Program-made: the position numbers and the translations under genes
Part shown: positions 33,472 through 42,894 of the stretch, one piece after another
How positions within the stretch are numbered: the stretch's first letter is position 1
How the letters are laid out: each line of letters starts with the position of its first letter
Notes under the pieces: generated by a model
The model's database searches: none
What the model was told of the DNA's origin: nothing
Seen by the model: the letters and a program-made list of their open reading frames with translations, nothing else
Assembly (NCBI GenBank): GCA_005791575.1
Contig: SXWA01000007.1
Span: forward strand, 1-47,372
DNA from: Planctomycetaceae bacterium
GTDB lineage: Bacteria; Planctomycetota; Planctomycetia; Pirellulales; UBA1268
Reading direction: 5' to 3'
Length of the DNA stretch: 47,372 bases

Positions 33472-36400
33472 ATGGTTTTCACCCCTCTTCGTCCGGTCGG
33501 TTCCATCCGGACGATCGGCGCACCCCTGCCGCAGCTGGCCATGGCCGCCGTTGCCCTGGCCGTCGGGCTGGGGCTGGCTGCTGGCCGGCCGGCGCACGGC
33601 GGGGAACCGCTCCCGGAAAACAGCGAACGGGCCGGTGCTCCGCTCGCGCCGGAGGAGGCCCGGGCCGCGATCACCGTGCGCCTCCCGGCGCGGGTGACGC
33701 TGCTGGCGAGCGAGCCGCTGATCCGCAATCCGGTGGCGGCCACGGTCGACTCCGCCGGTCGGTTGCTCGTCGCCGAAAACCTCACCTACGCCGAACGCCC
33801 CCTGCGGACCGACACCCGGTGGCACGATCGGGTGACACTCCTCGAGGATGCCGACGGCGACGGGGTGGCGGAGCGGCACGCGGTGCTCGTCGATGGCCTC
33901 ACGGGACTGACGAGCGTTGCGGTCGGTCGGGGTGGCCTGTGGCTCCTCTGCCCGCCAAGGCTGCTGTTCATCCGCGACGCGCACCGCCCCCCCGCGGGCT
34001 GGCCCGAAAAGCCGGACGGCGCGGAGGCCAGGCAGCGGACCGCCACGGCGGACACCGTCCTCGACGGATTCACCGTCTCGCCAACCAGCCACCACACGTT
34101 CGCCAACGGGCTCGCCTGGGGACCGGACGGCTGGCTGTACGGCCGCTGCGGCGCGAGCTCGCCGGGGGAGATCGGTCCCCCGGGCAGCGCGCCTGGCGAG
34201 CGCGTGCCGCTCCGTGGCGGCATGTGGCGCTACCATCCGGAGCGGCGCGTGTTCGAGGCGATCTGCCACGGCACGACCAATCCCTGGGGCCACGACTGGG
34301 ATGACGGCGGCGAGGGGTTTTTCGTCAACACCGTCAACGGCCATCTGTGGCGGATCCTTCCCGGGGCCCACTATGCCCGCTCCCACACGGTGGAGCCGCA
34401 TCCGTTCGTGACCGAACCGCTCGGTCAGCATGCCGACCACCAGCATTTCGACGACACCCGTCACTGGACCGAGTCGCGTGACGGCAAGGCCGATGCCCAC
34501 GGCGGTGGCCACGCGCACGCCGGCTGCGTGATCGTGCCGGACGAACCCGGCTGGCCCGGGGAGCTCCGCGGCCGGCTCCTGACCCTCAACCTCCACGGCC
34601 GGCGCGTCAACGTCGACCGGCTCGACCACACGCCGCAGGGGATCGTCGGCCGCCACGAGGACGATCTGGCGATCTTCGGTGATCCGTTCTTCCGCGGCAC
34701 GGACATCGTCGAACTTCCCGGGCGCGCCCTGGCTGTCCTCGACTGGAGCGACACCGGCGAGTGCCACGAGGCGACCGGCGTCCACCGCACCAGCGGCCGG
34801 GTCTACAGGGTCGGGCTCGGAACGGCCCCCGCACCGCCGCCGACCGGCGATCTCGCGGCCCTGCCGACGGCCGACCTGGTCGCAAGGCTCAGCGCCGATC
34901 GCTGGCAGGCGCGGATGGCCCTGCGGATCCTCGCCGACCGCAGGGCACGCACCGCTGCCGACGAGCAGGCAGCGCTGGCGGCGGTCCAGCCGGCACTCAC
35001 CAGGCTCCTCGCCGACGGACCGACAGTCACGCTCCGGCTCCGCGGGCTGTGGGGGCTGTGGGCGGGTGCCCCCCTCCCCATCGGCCGCATCCTGCCGCTC
35101 CTCGACGATGCCGAACCGGCGATCCGCGTCTGGGCGATCCGTCTGCTCACCGACGAGTGGCCGCTTGACTTCGCCACCGGTGCCCAGCCGCAGCGCAGCG
35201 CCGCGCCGGCGCCGGTGGTGCTCGAACGGCTGGTGAACCTGGCGGTGGCCGAACGCGATCCCGAAGTCCGTCTCACCCTCGCCACGGTGCTCCAGCGGCT
35301 CCCTCTCCGCGACCGGGCGGCGCTCGCGGCGGCGCTCGTCGGCCACCTCGAGGACCCGGCCAGTGTCGCCGCCCTCCCGGCAACGAAAGACAACGTGCTG
35401 CCCGCCGGGCCGCTCGGCGGCGATCACCACGACCTCGGGGCGATGATCTGGTTCGGCATCCTCCCCGCGATCCCAGCCGATCCGGGCGGCACGGTGGCCG
35501 TCTGGGGGGCAGCCGCGGCGCCAGCGGAGAGCCAGGCCCGTTGGTCGGGGCTGCGCCGTTGGTCGGGGCTGCGCCGCAACCTCATCCGCCGGGCGACGGC
35601 CGACGATGCGGCAGGCACACTGGTGGCACTCCTCGAGGCGGCAGCCGGTGGCGGAACGGCCGACATCGACGACTGCCTCGCCGGCCTGCAGGCGGGCTGG
35701 CAGGGCCGGCGGCACGTGGCGCCACCGCCGGGATGGGACCGTCTCCGCACGGCGGCACGCGCCATGCCTGAGGAAGACGCGCTCCGCGCCGACCGGGTCG
35801 TCGCGCTCGACGCCGTGCTCGATCGGCCTGGCGCGAGCGAAACCCTCGCCACGCTCGCACTCGATCCCGCGCTCCCCGTCGCGCGCCGTGCGGCAGCGCT
35901 CGACGCGCTCGCCGACGTCCGCGGTGCGGGCCTGGCCGCGGTGAGCGGCGCGCTGCTCGAGGTGGCGGGCCTCGAGCAGGCGGGACTGCGCGGTCTGGCG
36001 GTCGCCGGCGAGCCGGCGGGGGCCGAACGGATCGTGGCGGCGCTCGCGCGGTTCGACACGGTGCTGCGTGCCAGCGCCCTGCAGGCCCTCGTGTCGCGCC
36101 GTGAGTGGGCCGCCACCCTCGCCGCGGCGGTGGAACAGGGCTCGATCCCACCCACCGACCTCGGGCCCGATCTGCTGCGCCAGGTGCGGGCCTTCCGCGA
36201 CGCCGCACTCGAGCGCCGCTTCGACTCCCTTGCCGCGTCGCACCCCCCCGGCGCTGACCGCCGCTCGATCGACGCCTGGCGATCGAGGCTCACCGCGGTG
36301 CCCGCGCCCACCGATCCGGTCGCCGGCCGGGTGATCTGGGAGCGGCGCTGCGCCGCCTGCCACCGCCTCCATGGGGAAGGGGGGACGCTCGGGCCGGATC

Positions 36401-36708
36401 TCACCGGCTCGGGCCGCCGTGATCCCGACTACCTGCTCGCCGCCATCGTCACCCCCAGTGCCGTCGTCTCCCCCGACTACCGCCTCCGGCAGGTGATCCT
36501 CGCCGACGGCCGGGTGCTCGCCGGCCTCCTCCTCCGCCGCACGCGCGAGGGAATCGTGCTGCGCACCACGGCGGCGACGGAGACGATCGCCGCCGACGAC
36601 ATCGACGAGGTGCGTGACACGGGCGTATCGCTCATGCCCGAAGGACTCCTCGACGGCCTCTCGACCGCCGAGGTCCACGACCTGTTCGCCTTCCTCGGAG
36701 GCGACTGA
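33472..36708 (+). CDS. PVC-type membrane dehydrogenase fused to HEAT repeats and a C-terminal cytochrome c
   Basis: A 1078-residue secreted protein: signal segment LAMAAVALAVGLGLAAG, then the PVC-type beta-propeller domain (NPVAATVDSAGRLLVAENL, FANGLAWGPDGWLYGRCG, NPWGHDWDDGGEGFFVNTVNGHLW, ADHQHFDD), a long alanine-rich helical HEAT-like region from about residue 460 to 940, and a C-terminal heme-c domain with CAACH at about residue 960, LGPDLTGSGRRDPDYLLAAI and DGRVLAGLL. This layout is typical of planctomycete and verrucomicrobial sugar or polyol oxidising proteins; the substrate is not known. Start ATG 33472 has a weak ribosome site overlapped by a hairpin. An 18-bp direct duplication at 35539-35574 duplicates RWSGLR. 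Confidence 0.88.
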   Translation: MVFTPLRPVGSIRTIGAPLPQLAMAAVALAVGLGLAAGRPAHGGEPLPENSERAGAPLAPEEARAAITVRLPARVTLLASEPLIRNPVAATVDSAGRLLVAENLTYAERPLRTDTRWHDRVTLLEDADGDGVAERHAVLVDGLTGLTSVAVGRGGLWLLCPPRLLFIRDAHRPPAGWPEKPDGAEARQRTATADTVLDGFTVSPTSHHTFANGLAWGPDGWLYGRCGASSPGEIGPPGSAPGERVPLRGGMWRYHPERRVFEAICHGTTNPWGHDWDDGGEGFFVNTVNGHLWRILPGAHYARSHTVEPHPFVTEPLGQHADHQHFDDTRHWTESRDGKADAHGGGHAHAGCVIVPDEPGWPGELRGRLLTLNLHGRRVNVDRLDHTPQGIVGRHEDDLAIFGDPFFRGTDIVELPGRALAVLDWSDTGECHEATGVHRTSGRVYRVGLGTAPAPPPTGDLAALPTADLVARLSADRWQARMALRILADRRARTAADEQAALAAVQPALTRLLADGPTVTLRLRGLWGLWAGAPLPIGRILPLLDDAEPAIRVWAIRLLTDEWPLDFATGAQPQRSAAPAPVVLERLVNLAVAERDPEVRLTLATVLQRLPLRDRAALAAALVGHLEDPASVAALPATKDNVLPAGPLGGDHHDLGAMIWFGILPAIPADPGGTVAVWGAAAAPAESQARWSGLRRWSGLRRNLIRRATADDAAGTLVALLEAAAGGGTADIDDCLAGLQAGWQGRRHVAPPPGWDRLRTAARAMPEEDALRADRVVALDAVLDRPGASETLATLALDPALPVARRAAALDALADVRGAGLAAVSGALLEVAGLEQAGLRGLAVAGEPAGAERIVAALARFDTVLRASALQALVSRREWAATLAAAVEQGSIPPTDLGPDLLRQVRAFRDAALERRFDSLAASHPPGADRRSIDAWRSRLTAVPAPTDPVAGRVIWERRCAACHRLHGEGGTLGPDLTGSGRRDPDYLLAAIVTPSAVVSPDYRLRQVILADGRVLAGLLLRRTREGIVLRTTAATETIAADDIDEVRDTGVSLMPEGLLDGLSTAEVHDLFAFLGGD
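35539..35574. repeat. 18-bp direct duplication inside the PVC-type cytochrome gene
   Basis: CGTTGGTCGGGGCTGCGC occurs twice head to tail at 35539-35556 and 35557-35574, giving the in-frame peptide RWSGLRRWSGLRR in the helical-repeat region. Confidence 0.95.
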
Positions 36709-36769
36709 GGTGGTGAGGCTCTCTCCGGCCGCCGCCCGTGTGGCCGGCCGCGATCCGCGCCGATTGTCG

Positions 36770-38080
36770 TCAGGGAAGCGCGACGACGAAAACCTGGTTG
36801 CAGTCGCGCTGCCCGCCACCGGGCAGCGGCGTGGGCACGGTCCGCAGGCAGGCGATCCGCTTCCCGTCCGGCGAGAAGACGCAGGCCTCGGGGCGCGGCG
36901 CCGTGGCGTCGTGAACCGGTGGCGTGAGGCGGCGCACGTGCCCGTCGGCGGCATCCACCAGGCAGACGCTGCCGTCGGCCACGCAGGCCAGCGCGTCGCC
37001 GGCGGGGCTCCAGGTGAACGCACTGGCGATCGGGAAGGGGGACCGCGTCAGTTGCCGGACGTCCCCCGCGGGAGACACCGTCCACATTTGCACCACGCCC
37101 CCCTCGTCGCGCATGAGGAGGGCGATCCGGGTGCCGTCGGGGCTCGAACGCAGCCAGTGACGCGGGCCCTGGATGCCGGGATGGGGCCGGTCGGCCGTGA
37201 ACGTGAGACGCCGCTGGGAGACTCCGCGGGGCGGCCGGGGACGGGTGGTGGCCGTGCCCGCCAGCGGGCCGTCGCCCGGCACCAACAGTGCGCGGGGGTC
37301 CTCAGGCAGATCGACGATGAAGGCCTCGGCGATCGTCGCACCGGAGGCCGTCCGCACGTGCCCCTGGAAGGCAAGGGCGTGGCGTTGCCATGAACCGTCG
37401 GCGCGGCGGTAGCCGTGGTCTCCGACCCAGCCCTCCTCGAAGGCGCGCACGATCCGGTCGCTGCCCGGTGCCGGGTCGTCGTCGAGCGCCGTCACCAGCA
37501 CGCTCGAGGCGCTCCCCGAGTGGTTACGGGGATGGGCCGCCGGCACTTTCACCGGCACCCCCGGGATGCTCACCCCGACGGCGCGGAGGTTGCCGTCCGT
37601 GCCCGGCCGCGCCACGGCGGGGAGAACCGCATCCTCGTAGGTGAAGCTCACGAGCCGGGCGTCAGGGGCGAAGACATGCACGTGGGAACCGCCGCGCAGG
37701 GCCCCGGGCGTGAACGGGGAGACGAGATCGCGGGCATCGAGCGGCTCCCAGGCGCCGGGGGCCCCCGCCCGGACGATCGCTCCCTGGCGCCGCGCCGGGC
37801 CGTACGACCAGTCGGGGGTGGGCCGCTCGGGCCCGAGAATGAACACCACCCGGTCGTCGACCGGGCTCGTGGTGACGACGCCGCAGCAGGCCCCGTGCGC
37901 CGCCGTGAACAGCCGTTCCACGCGGCCGCTCTCCACGTCGACGCGTTCGATCACGGTGCCGTCGAAGAGGCTGCCGGCCGGGTCGCTGCGGGCATCGTAG
38001 ACCACCCAGCGCGAGTCGCCCGACCAGACCGCAACGTTTGTGAGCAGGTGACCGTGCGGCGCGTGCGTCACCTGCCGCAT
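36770..38080 (-). CDS. DUF3748 (TolB-like propeller) protein
   Basis: The 436-residue protein begins MRQVTHAPHGHLLTN and contains WSGDSRWVVYDARSDPAGSLFDG, HGACCGVVTTSPVDDRVVFILGPERPTPDW and GALRGGSHVHVFAPD, which I recognise as the DUF3748 family. Its C-terminal half has TolB/WD40-like propeller blades (WLRSSPDGTRIALLMRDEGG, FTWSPAGDALACVADG, CVFSPDGKRIACLR). No signal peptide is seen, so location is uncertain. ATG 38080 is eight bases after the stop of the sialidase-like gene and has GAAGGCGG before it, so the two are co-transcribed. The biochemical function is unknown. Confidence 0.82.
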   Translation of the reverse strand: MRQVTHAPHGHLLTNVAVWSGDSRWVVYDARSDPAGSLFDGTVIERVDVESGRVERLFTAAHGACCGVVTTSPVDDRVVFILGPERPTPDWSYGPARRQGAIVRAGAPGAWEPLDARDLVSPFTPGALRGGSHVHVFAPDARLVSFTYEDAVLPAVARPGTDGNLRAVGVSIPGVPVKVPAAHPRNHSGSASSVLVTALDDDPAPGSDRIVRAFEEGWVGDHGYRRADGSWQRHALAFQGHVRTASGATIAEAFIVDLPEDPRALLVPGDGPLAGTATTRPRPPRGVSQRRLTFTADRPHPGIQGPRHWLRSSPDGTRIALLMRDEGGVVQMWTVSPAGDVRQLTRSPFPIASAFTWSPAGDALACVADGSVCLVDAADGHVRRLTPPVHDATAPRPEACVFSPDGKRIACLRTVPTPLPGGGQRDCNQVFVVALP

Positions 38081-38088
38081 GACCGCCT

Positions 38089-39240
38089 TCACTTCGTGGC
38101 GGCTCCCAACGCCGACGGATCGAGGACGACGCGGACGATCGCCTCGCGCTGGTAGGTGTAGGACACGTGCACCGACCCGTCGGCCGCCTGGATCACGGCC
38201 GGATAGGAATACTCCCCCGGCCGCGTCTCCAGCGCTACGGCATCCGTCCACCGCCGGCCATCGCGGCTGATCCCGACAACGAGCGGCGACCGTCCCTGTT
38301 CCACCGGATTCGACACCAAGAGGTGGCGCCCGTCGGCGAGCGAGAGAGCGTCGGTGCCGGCGTTGGGATTGGGCGCCGTGCCGAGCGCCAGCGGCGACCA
38401 GGTGAGCCCGGCATCCGCCGACTCGACCTCGAACATTCGGCCGTTGCGCGTCCTCCCCACCGCCAACAGGCGCCCGCCGCCGATGAGCAGCAGACTCGGC
38501 TGGATCGCCATCACCTCGCGACCGTCGTTGACCGCCGGGCCACGGCTGAAGCTCCGTCCCCCGTCGGTTGACCGCTCGAAATGGACGCGCCACCCGTCGT
38601 CCTCGCTGCTGCTGCCCGCCAGCACCACCCCGCCGCCGAGTGCCAGCGGCTTGTTCTTCACCGGACCGATGATCCCGTCGCCGAGCCGACGGAGCGGCCC
38701 CCACGTCCGGCCACCGTCGCCGCTCTCACGGACCACACCCCACCAGTCCCGGGGTGAGGGGCCCACCTTGGCATAGAGGAGGAGCGGTCCTCCCGGCGAC
38801 TGGAAGAGGACGGGGTTCCAGCAGGGATGGCGACTGCCGTCCGGCTGCACGCCATCGATCACCTCCTCGGCGACACTCCAGCCACCCGTGCCGTGACGCG
38901 ACAGCCAGATGCCCACGTCGGGCTCCCCTTCGTCGGTGCCGCCGAACCAGGCGGCCACCAACCCGCCGCCGGTCGCCTCGACGATCGTGCTGGCGTGGCA
39001 CGACTTGGTCGGGAAGCCACGTGGGCAGACGAATTCGCGCAGCCGCACCGCCCCGCTCCCCAACCCGGGATCGATCGCCGGCGGCGGTGCGGCGGCGGCG
39101 ATCACCGACCAGGTCGCCAGCAGCAGGCAGGCTGCCGGCGGGCACCGGCCAGACAGCCGCCGGCCAGCGCGACGCTCCCTGGCGTGGCCCTCGGACCGGA
39201 GCCGAGCGACGATCACCGAGTCGATCACTGCCTTGATCAT
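38089..39240 (-). CDS. Sialidase-like (BNR-repeat) secreted protein
   Basis: A 383-residue protein with an N-terminal signal region (PPAACLLLATWSVIAAAA after a basic stretch) and a six-bladed-propeller pattern with Asp-box motifs SGDGGRTWG, STDGGRSFS and SADAGLTWS. The core segments TKSCHASTIVEATGGGLVAAWFGG and RHPCWNPVLFQSPGGPLLLYAKVG are typical of bacterial exo-sialidase/neuraminidase-family annotations, though planctomycete members may act on other glycans or glycosides. ATG 39240 has GGAAGGG six bases upstream. It is the first of a two-gene unit with the DUF3748 gene and is separated from pgk by 448 bases. Confidence 0.82.
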   Translation of the reverse strand: MIKAVIDSVIVARLRSEGHARERRAGRRLSGRCPPAACLLLATWSVIAAAAPPPAIDPGLGSGAVRLREFVCPRGFPTKSCHASTIVEATGGGLVAAWFGGTDEGEPDVGIWLSRHGTGGWSVAEEVIDGVQPDGSRHPCWNPVLFQSPGGPLLLYAKVGPSPRDWWGVVRESGDGGRTWGPLRRLGDGIIGPVKNKPLALGGGVVLAGSSSEDDGWRVHFERSTDGGRSFSRGPAVNDGREVMAIQPSLLLIGGGRLLAVGRTRNGRMFEVESADAGLTWSPLALGTAPNPNAGTDALSLADGRHLLVSNPVEQGRSPLVVGISRDGRRWTDAVALETRPGEYSYPAVIQAADGSVHVSYTYQREAIVRVVLDPSALGAATK

Positions 39241-39688
39241 GGTTCACCCTTCCCGCGCCGTCGGGCAGCGACGGCGGCCGCGGCAGCATACCCGCGGTCG
39301 ATGCCGGAAGCGCTGCCGAAGGAGGATGGTTCCGGTTGTGAGGTGCAAACGGAAACAGGTTGGAGCGGGGTCCCGCCCCGCGCCGAAACCTATGGGCGTC
39401 GGGGTGGTGCGGCCCAGCCGCCCACCTCCGACCACGCAACCACCGGCGCGAGCCGGATGGCTGCGAACAGATCGCGTCCCGACGGAGGTACCAAACCCTT
39501 TTGCGTTGACCAGGATCCATGAAAGGGAACGGCCTCGGCCGACCCCGATCCGCGTCAGTCTCGCAGTGCTCTTCCCGTTCGCAGACCGCGAATCCGTTCG
39601 AACCCGAGAGGCCGTGGCAACCAAGCGTTGCCACGGCCTCCGTGGTTTTCCGACCCCTCCGGCCGCCGCTTCACCGATCGACCGATGC
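39241..39688. other. Gene-free stretch between pgk and the sialidase-like gene
   Basis: These 448 bases contain no convincing gene. They hold a perfect hairpin at 39608-39640, a smaller TTCGC/GCGAA hairpin near 39583, and a GCGGGG/CCCCGC hairpin around 39367. The promoter of the sialidase/DUF3748 pair must be here on the reverse strand, but I could not locate it. Confidence 0.55.
39608..39640. terminator. Perfect 14-bp hairpin downstream of pgk
   Basis: GAGGCCGTGGCAAC (39608-39621) pairs with its exact complement at 39627-39640 around a five-base loop. It lies about 50 bases past the pgk stop on the reverse strand. A T-run follows only on the forward strand (TTTT at 39646), so it is terminator-like for pgk without a U-tract, or an RNA-stability hairpin. 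Confidence 0.6.
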
Positions 39689-40894
39689 TCAGGCGTCGTC
39701 GAGCACGGCCACGGTCGCGAAGGCCTTTCCCTCGAGCATCTCCAGCGACGCGCCGCCGCCGGTGGAAACATGGCTCACCCGGTCGGCGTAGCCGAGCTGC
39801 TCCACCGCAGCGGCCGAATCGCCGCCGCCGATGATCGTCACCGCCCCCTTGGCCGTCGCCGCGGCCACGGCGTCGGCGACCGCCTTCGTTCCGGCATCGA
39901 AAGGCGGCATCTCGAAGACCCCCATCGGACCGTTCCAGACCACGGTGCCGGCGGCGGCGATGATCACCGCGTAGCGCCGCGCGGTCTCGGGACCGATGTC
40001 GAGCCCCTCGAAGCCGGCGGGGATCTGCCCCGCCGCCACGACGCGCTTGGTCGCGGCGGAGGAAAAATCGTCGGCGCAGTGGGTGTCGACGGGCAGGACC
40101 AGCTTGTCGCCGGCCGTGGCGATCAGCTCGCGGGCCAGTTCCAGCCGGTCGGGTTCGACGAGCGACTTGCCGACACTCCCCCCCTGGGCGAGTGAGAAGG
40201 TGTAGGCCATCGCCCCGCCGATCAGCACGTGATCGCAGACGGAAAGGAGATTGGTGATCACGGCGATCTTGTCGGAGACCTTCTTGCCGCCGAGGATTGC
40301 CACGAACGGCCGGCGCGGCTGGGCGATGGCGTCGGCGAGGTAGCGGACCTCCTTCTCGACGAGGAAGCCCACCACCGCCGGCCGGCCCGCCTGCTTCATC
40401 GCCACCGGCACGGCGTGCATGCTCGCCTCGGTGCGGTGGCAGGTGCCGAAGGCATCGTTGACGTAGGCATCGGCGAGGCCGGCGAGGCCGGCGACGTAGC
40501 CGGCGTCGTCCCCCTTCTTTTCCCCCTTGTTGAAGCGCACGTTTTCGAGCAACAGCACCTCGCCGGCAGCGAGCGCCCGTGCCTTGGCCTGTGAATCGGA
40601 GCCGCCGGTGTCGCCGGCAAGGACGACGGGCCGCCCGAGCAGTTCGCCGAGCCGCTTCGCCACCGGCGCCAACGAATAGGCCGGCTCCGGCCCCTTGCCG
40701 GCTGGTCGGCCGAGGTGGCTCATGAGGATCGCCCGGCCGCCGCGGTCGAGGATCGAGCGGATCGTCGGCAGGGCCATGCGGATCCGCCGGTCATCGGTGA
40801 TCGCCCCGATGTCGTCCTGGGGCACGTTGAAATCGACCCGCACGAGCACCGCCTTGCCCCGGGGATCGATGTCGGCGACCGTCTTCTTGGCCAT
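39689..40894 (-). CDS. pgk: Phosphoglycerate kinase
   Basis: A 401-residue glycolytic enzyme transferring phosphate from 1,3-bisphosphoglycerate to ADP. Motifs: [73 protein letters not shown], and the nucleotide-loop [13 protein letters not shown] followed by [15 protein letters not shown]. Length is normal. The ATG at 40894 ([10 protein letters not shown]) is used rather than the upstream in-frame ATG because AGGAT precedes it by eight bases and the protein begins at the usual place. It follows the sugar operon at a distance of about 100 bases, so it is probably a separate unit. Confidence 0.97.
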   Translation of the reverse strand: MAKKTVADIDPRGKAVLVRVDFNVPQDDIGAITDDRRIRMALPTIRSILDRGGRAILMSHLGRPAGKGPEPAYSLAPVAKRLGELLGRPVVLAGDTGGSDSQAKARALAAGEVLLLENVRFNKGEKKGDDAGYVAGLAGLADAYVNDAFGTCHRTEASMHAVPVAMKQAGRPAVVGFLVEKEVRYLADAIAQPRRPFVAILGGKKVSDKIAVITNLLSVCDHVLIGGAMAYTFSLAQGGSVGKSLVEPDRLELARELIATAGDKLVLPVDTHCADDFSSAATKRVVAAGQIPAGFEGLDIGPETARRYAVIIAAAGTVVWNGPMGVFEMPPFDAGTKAVADAVAAATAKGAVTIIGGGDSAAAVEQLGYADRVSHVSTGGGASLEMLEGKAFATVAVLDDA

Positions 40895-40996
40895 GGATGG
40901 ATCCTGTGAAGGGAGGGAAGCGGGCGTATTCAACCCTGCCGCCATGCCGGGCCGCAAGCCGGCGGCATGGCGGACCGGCCCGCGGCCGCGTACCGC

Positions 40997-42028
40997 TCAG
41001 GCCGGCATCTCCACCACCGCCTTGACGAGCCCCGTTCCCGGCGCGAGCAGCGCGTCGAACGCGGCAGCCACGCCCGCGAACGGAAGGCGATGCGAGATCC
41101 ACGGGCCGGTGTCGATGCGCTGCTCTTCGAGCAGCGCGATGATGCGGCTGAAGTCGCGTGACAGGGCATTGCGGCTGGCGAGGATGGAAAGCTCACGGCG
41201 GTGGAGGATCGGCGCGTGGGGAAAGGTGATCTCCGCCTGCGTGATCCCCACGTAGACCAGCCGCCCCCCGAAACTGCACAAGCCCAGGGCGGCGGCCATG
41301 CTCGCATGGCTCCCGGTGGCATCGACCACGATCTCGCAGAGGCGCCCTTCGGTGAGCGTCTCGAGCGCCGCGACATCGGCCTCGCCGCCGGTCGCCAGGA
41401 GCGTGTCGGCCACCCCCATCCGTTCCCGCACGAAGGCGAGCCGGGCGGCGGCGGTGTCCATGACGATCACCCGGCACCCCGCCAGCCGGGCGAACTCGAG
41501 CGCCGACAGGCCGATCGGCCCCGCCCCGATCACCAGCACCGTCTCGCCGGCCGTCGCCCGGGCGCGGTCGATGGCATGGCAGCCGATCGCCAGCGTCTCG
41601 ACCAGCGCGTTCTGCTCGTGCGGCAGCCGCGGCGAAAGATGGAGCTTCCGCGCCGGCAGGGTGAACAGTGGCCGGAGGCCGCCGTCGCAGTGCACGCCGA
41701 GCGTCTGGTGATGCGCGCAGCAGTTGGTCAGCCCCCGCTGGCAGGAGAAGCATGCCTGGCAGTTGATGTACGGTTCGACGCAGCAGCGGTCGCCGGGGCG
41801 CACGGCGGTCACCCCCGTGCCGACCGCCACCACCTCGACTCCCAGTTCATGGCCGGGGATGCGCGGATAGCTGAAGAAGGGCATCTTCCCCAGGTAGCCC
41901 CCGAAGTCGGTGCCGCAGATCCCCACGGCGCGGACGCGCACCAGCGCCTCGCCCGCCGCCGGCCCGACCGGCTCCGGCACATCGGCATAGCGCCAGCGCC
42001 GCGGCTCCTCGAGGATCAGCGCCTCCAT
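40997..42028 (-). CDS. Zinc-dependent medium-chain alcohol/polyol dehydrogenase
   Basis: A 343-residue MDR protein. Catalytic-zinc ligands appear in GICGTD (Cys) and IPGHELG (His-Glu); the structural-zinc lobe has CQACFSCQRGLTNCC, four cysteines. The NAD-binding turn is VIGAGPIGLSALE with an acidic residue in VMDTAAA, suggesting NAD preference. Sequence resembles sorbitol/threonine dehydrogenases. As the last gene of a fucose-like oxidative operon it could oxidise a 2-keto-3-deoxy sugar acid or a sugar alcohol; this is inference. The start shares its A with the previous stop (TGATG) and GAGGGG lies five bases upstream. Confidence 0.88.
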   Translation of the reverse strand: MEALILEEPRRWRYADVPEPVGPAAGEALVRVRAVGICGTDFGGYLGKMPFFSYPRIPGHELGVEVVAVGTGVTAVRPGDRCCVEPYINCQACFSCQRGLTNCCAHHQTLGVHCDGGLRPLFTLPARKLHLSPRLPHEQNALVETLAIGCHAIDRARATAGETVLVIGAGPIGLSALEFARLAGCRVIVMDTAAARLAFVRERMGVADTLLATGGEADVAALETLTEGRLCEIVVDATGSHASMAAALGLCSFGGRLVYVGITQAEITFPHAPILHRRELSILASRNALSRDFSRIIALLEEQRIDTGPWISHRLPFAGVAAAFDALLAPGTGLVKAVVEMPA

Positions 42029-42891
42029 CACGTCCCCTCCGTGCGTTGCCCGGGTGGTTCCTGCGGCAGGCGGTACAACGCCACCGCATTGTCCCCCATC
42101 ACCGCCGCCCGCTCCCGAGCGCCGAGGCGGGTGATGAAGTCCTCGATAATCCCCACGACGTCGGCATACTCCGCCGCGAGCGTGCAGACCGGCCAATCGC
42201 TGCCGAACAGCAGCCGATCGGGGCTGAAGACGTCGAGAACGACCTCCAGATACGGTGTGAACTGCGCCCGGGTCCACCCGCGCCAGGACGCCTCGGTGAC
42301 GAGACCCGAGAGCTTGCACGCGCAGTGGGGGTGGCGCGCCAGAGCCGTGATGTCGCGGCGCCACGGTTCGATCTCGCCAGCCTTGACGCACGGCTTGGCG
42401 AGGTGGTCGAGGATGAAGCGCTGCTCGGGGAACCGGGCGACGAGTTCCCCCGCCGCCGGGAGCTGGGGTGGGTAGAGCAGGAGATCGTAGGCCAGACCGT
42501 GGCGGGCGAGTTGGCCGACGCCGCGGACGAACGCCGCACCGCCGAGGAAGCCCGGGTCGGGCTCGTCCTGCACGACATGGCGGATGCCGACGAGCTTCGG
42601 CCGGCCGGCGAGGGCAGCCAGATCGGCGCCGACCGCGGGGCTCCGCAGATCGACCCAGCCGACGACCCCACGGATCAGGGGGTCACCGTCGGCGAGATCG
42701 AGCAGCCAGCGCGTCTCGGCGAGCGATTGTCGCGCCTGCACCGCCACCGTGCCGTCGATCCGTGCCGCGGCAAGGAGCGGGGCGAGATCGGCGGGCAGGT
42801 GATCGCGCCCCAGCCGCTCCATCCCGCTGTCGATCCAGGGATACTCGGCCGGCACGTACCGCCAGAAATGCTGATGGGCGTCGATCCGCAT
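42028..42891 (-). CDS. Amidohydrolase-type sugar lactonase (L-fuconolactonase-like)
   Basis: The 287-residue amidohydrolase-2 family protein opens with the metal-binding MRIDAHQHFW and has VQARQSLAETRWLL, GIRHVVQDEPDPGFL, ILDHLAKPCVK, CKLSGLVTEASW and LLFGSDWPVC, the pattern of COG3618 hydrolases such as L-fucono- and L-rhamnono-lactonase. These open the lactone made by a sugar dehydrogenase. It follows the aldo/keto reductase gene by 3 bases and overlaps the next gene (TGATG), so it is in the middle of a coupled operon. Specificity for the fucono form is inferred from the neighbours. Confidence 0.85.
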   Translation of the reverse strand: MRIDAHQHFWRYVPAEYPWIDSGMERLGRDHLPADLAPLLAAARIDGTVAVQARQSLAETRWLLDLADGDPLIRGVVGWVDLRSPAVGADLAALAGRPKLVGIRHVVQDEPDPGFLGGAAFVRGVGQLARHGLAYDLLLYPPQLPAAGELVARFPEQRFILDHLAKPCVKAGEIEPWRRDITALARHPHCACKLSGLVTEASWRGWTRAQFTPYLEVVLDVFSPDRLLFGSDWPVCTLAAEYADVVGIIEDFITRLGARERAAVMGDNAVALYRLPQEPPGQRTEGT

Positions 42892-42894
42892 CGG

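Noticed and set aside
39590-39610. tRNA-like T-loop string GTTCGAAC
   Set aside because: Five-base stems on either side do not pair on either strand and no cloverleaf can be built.
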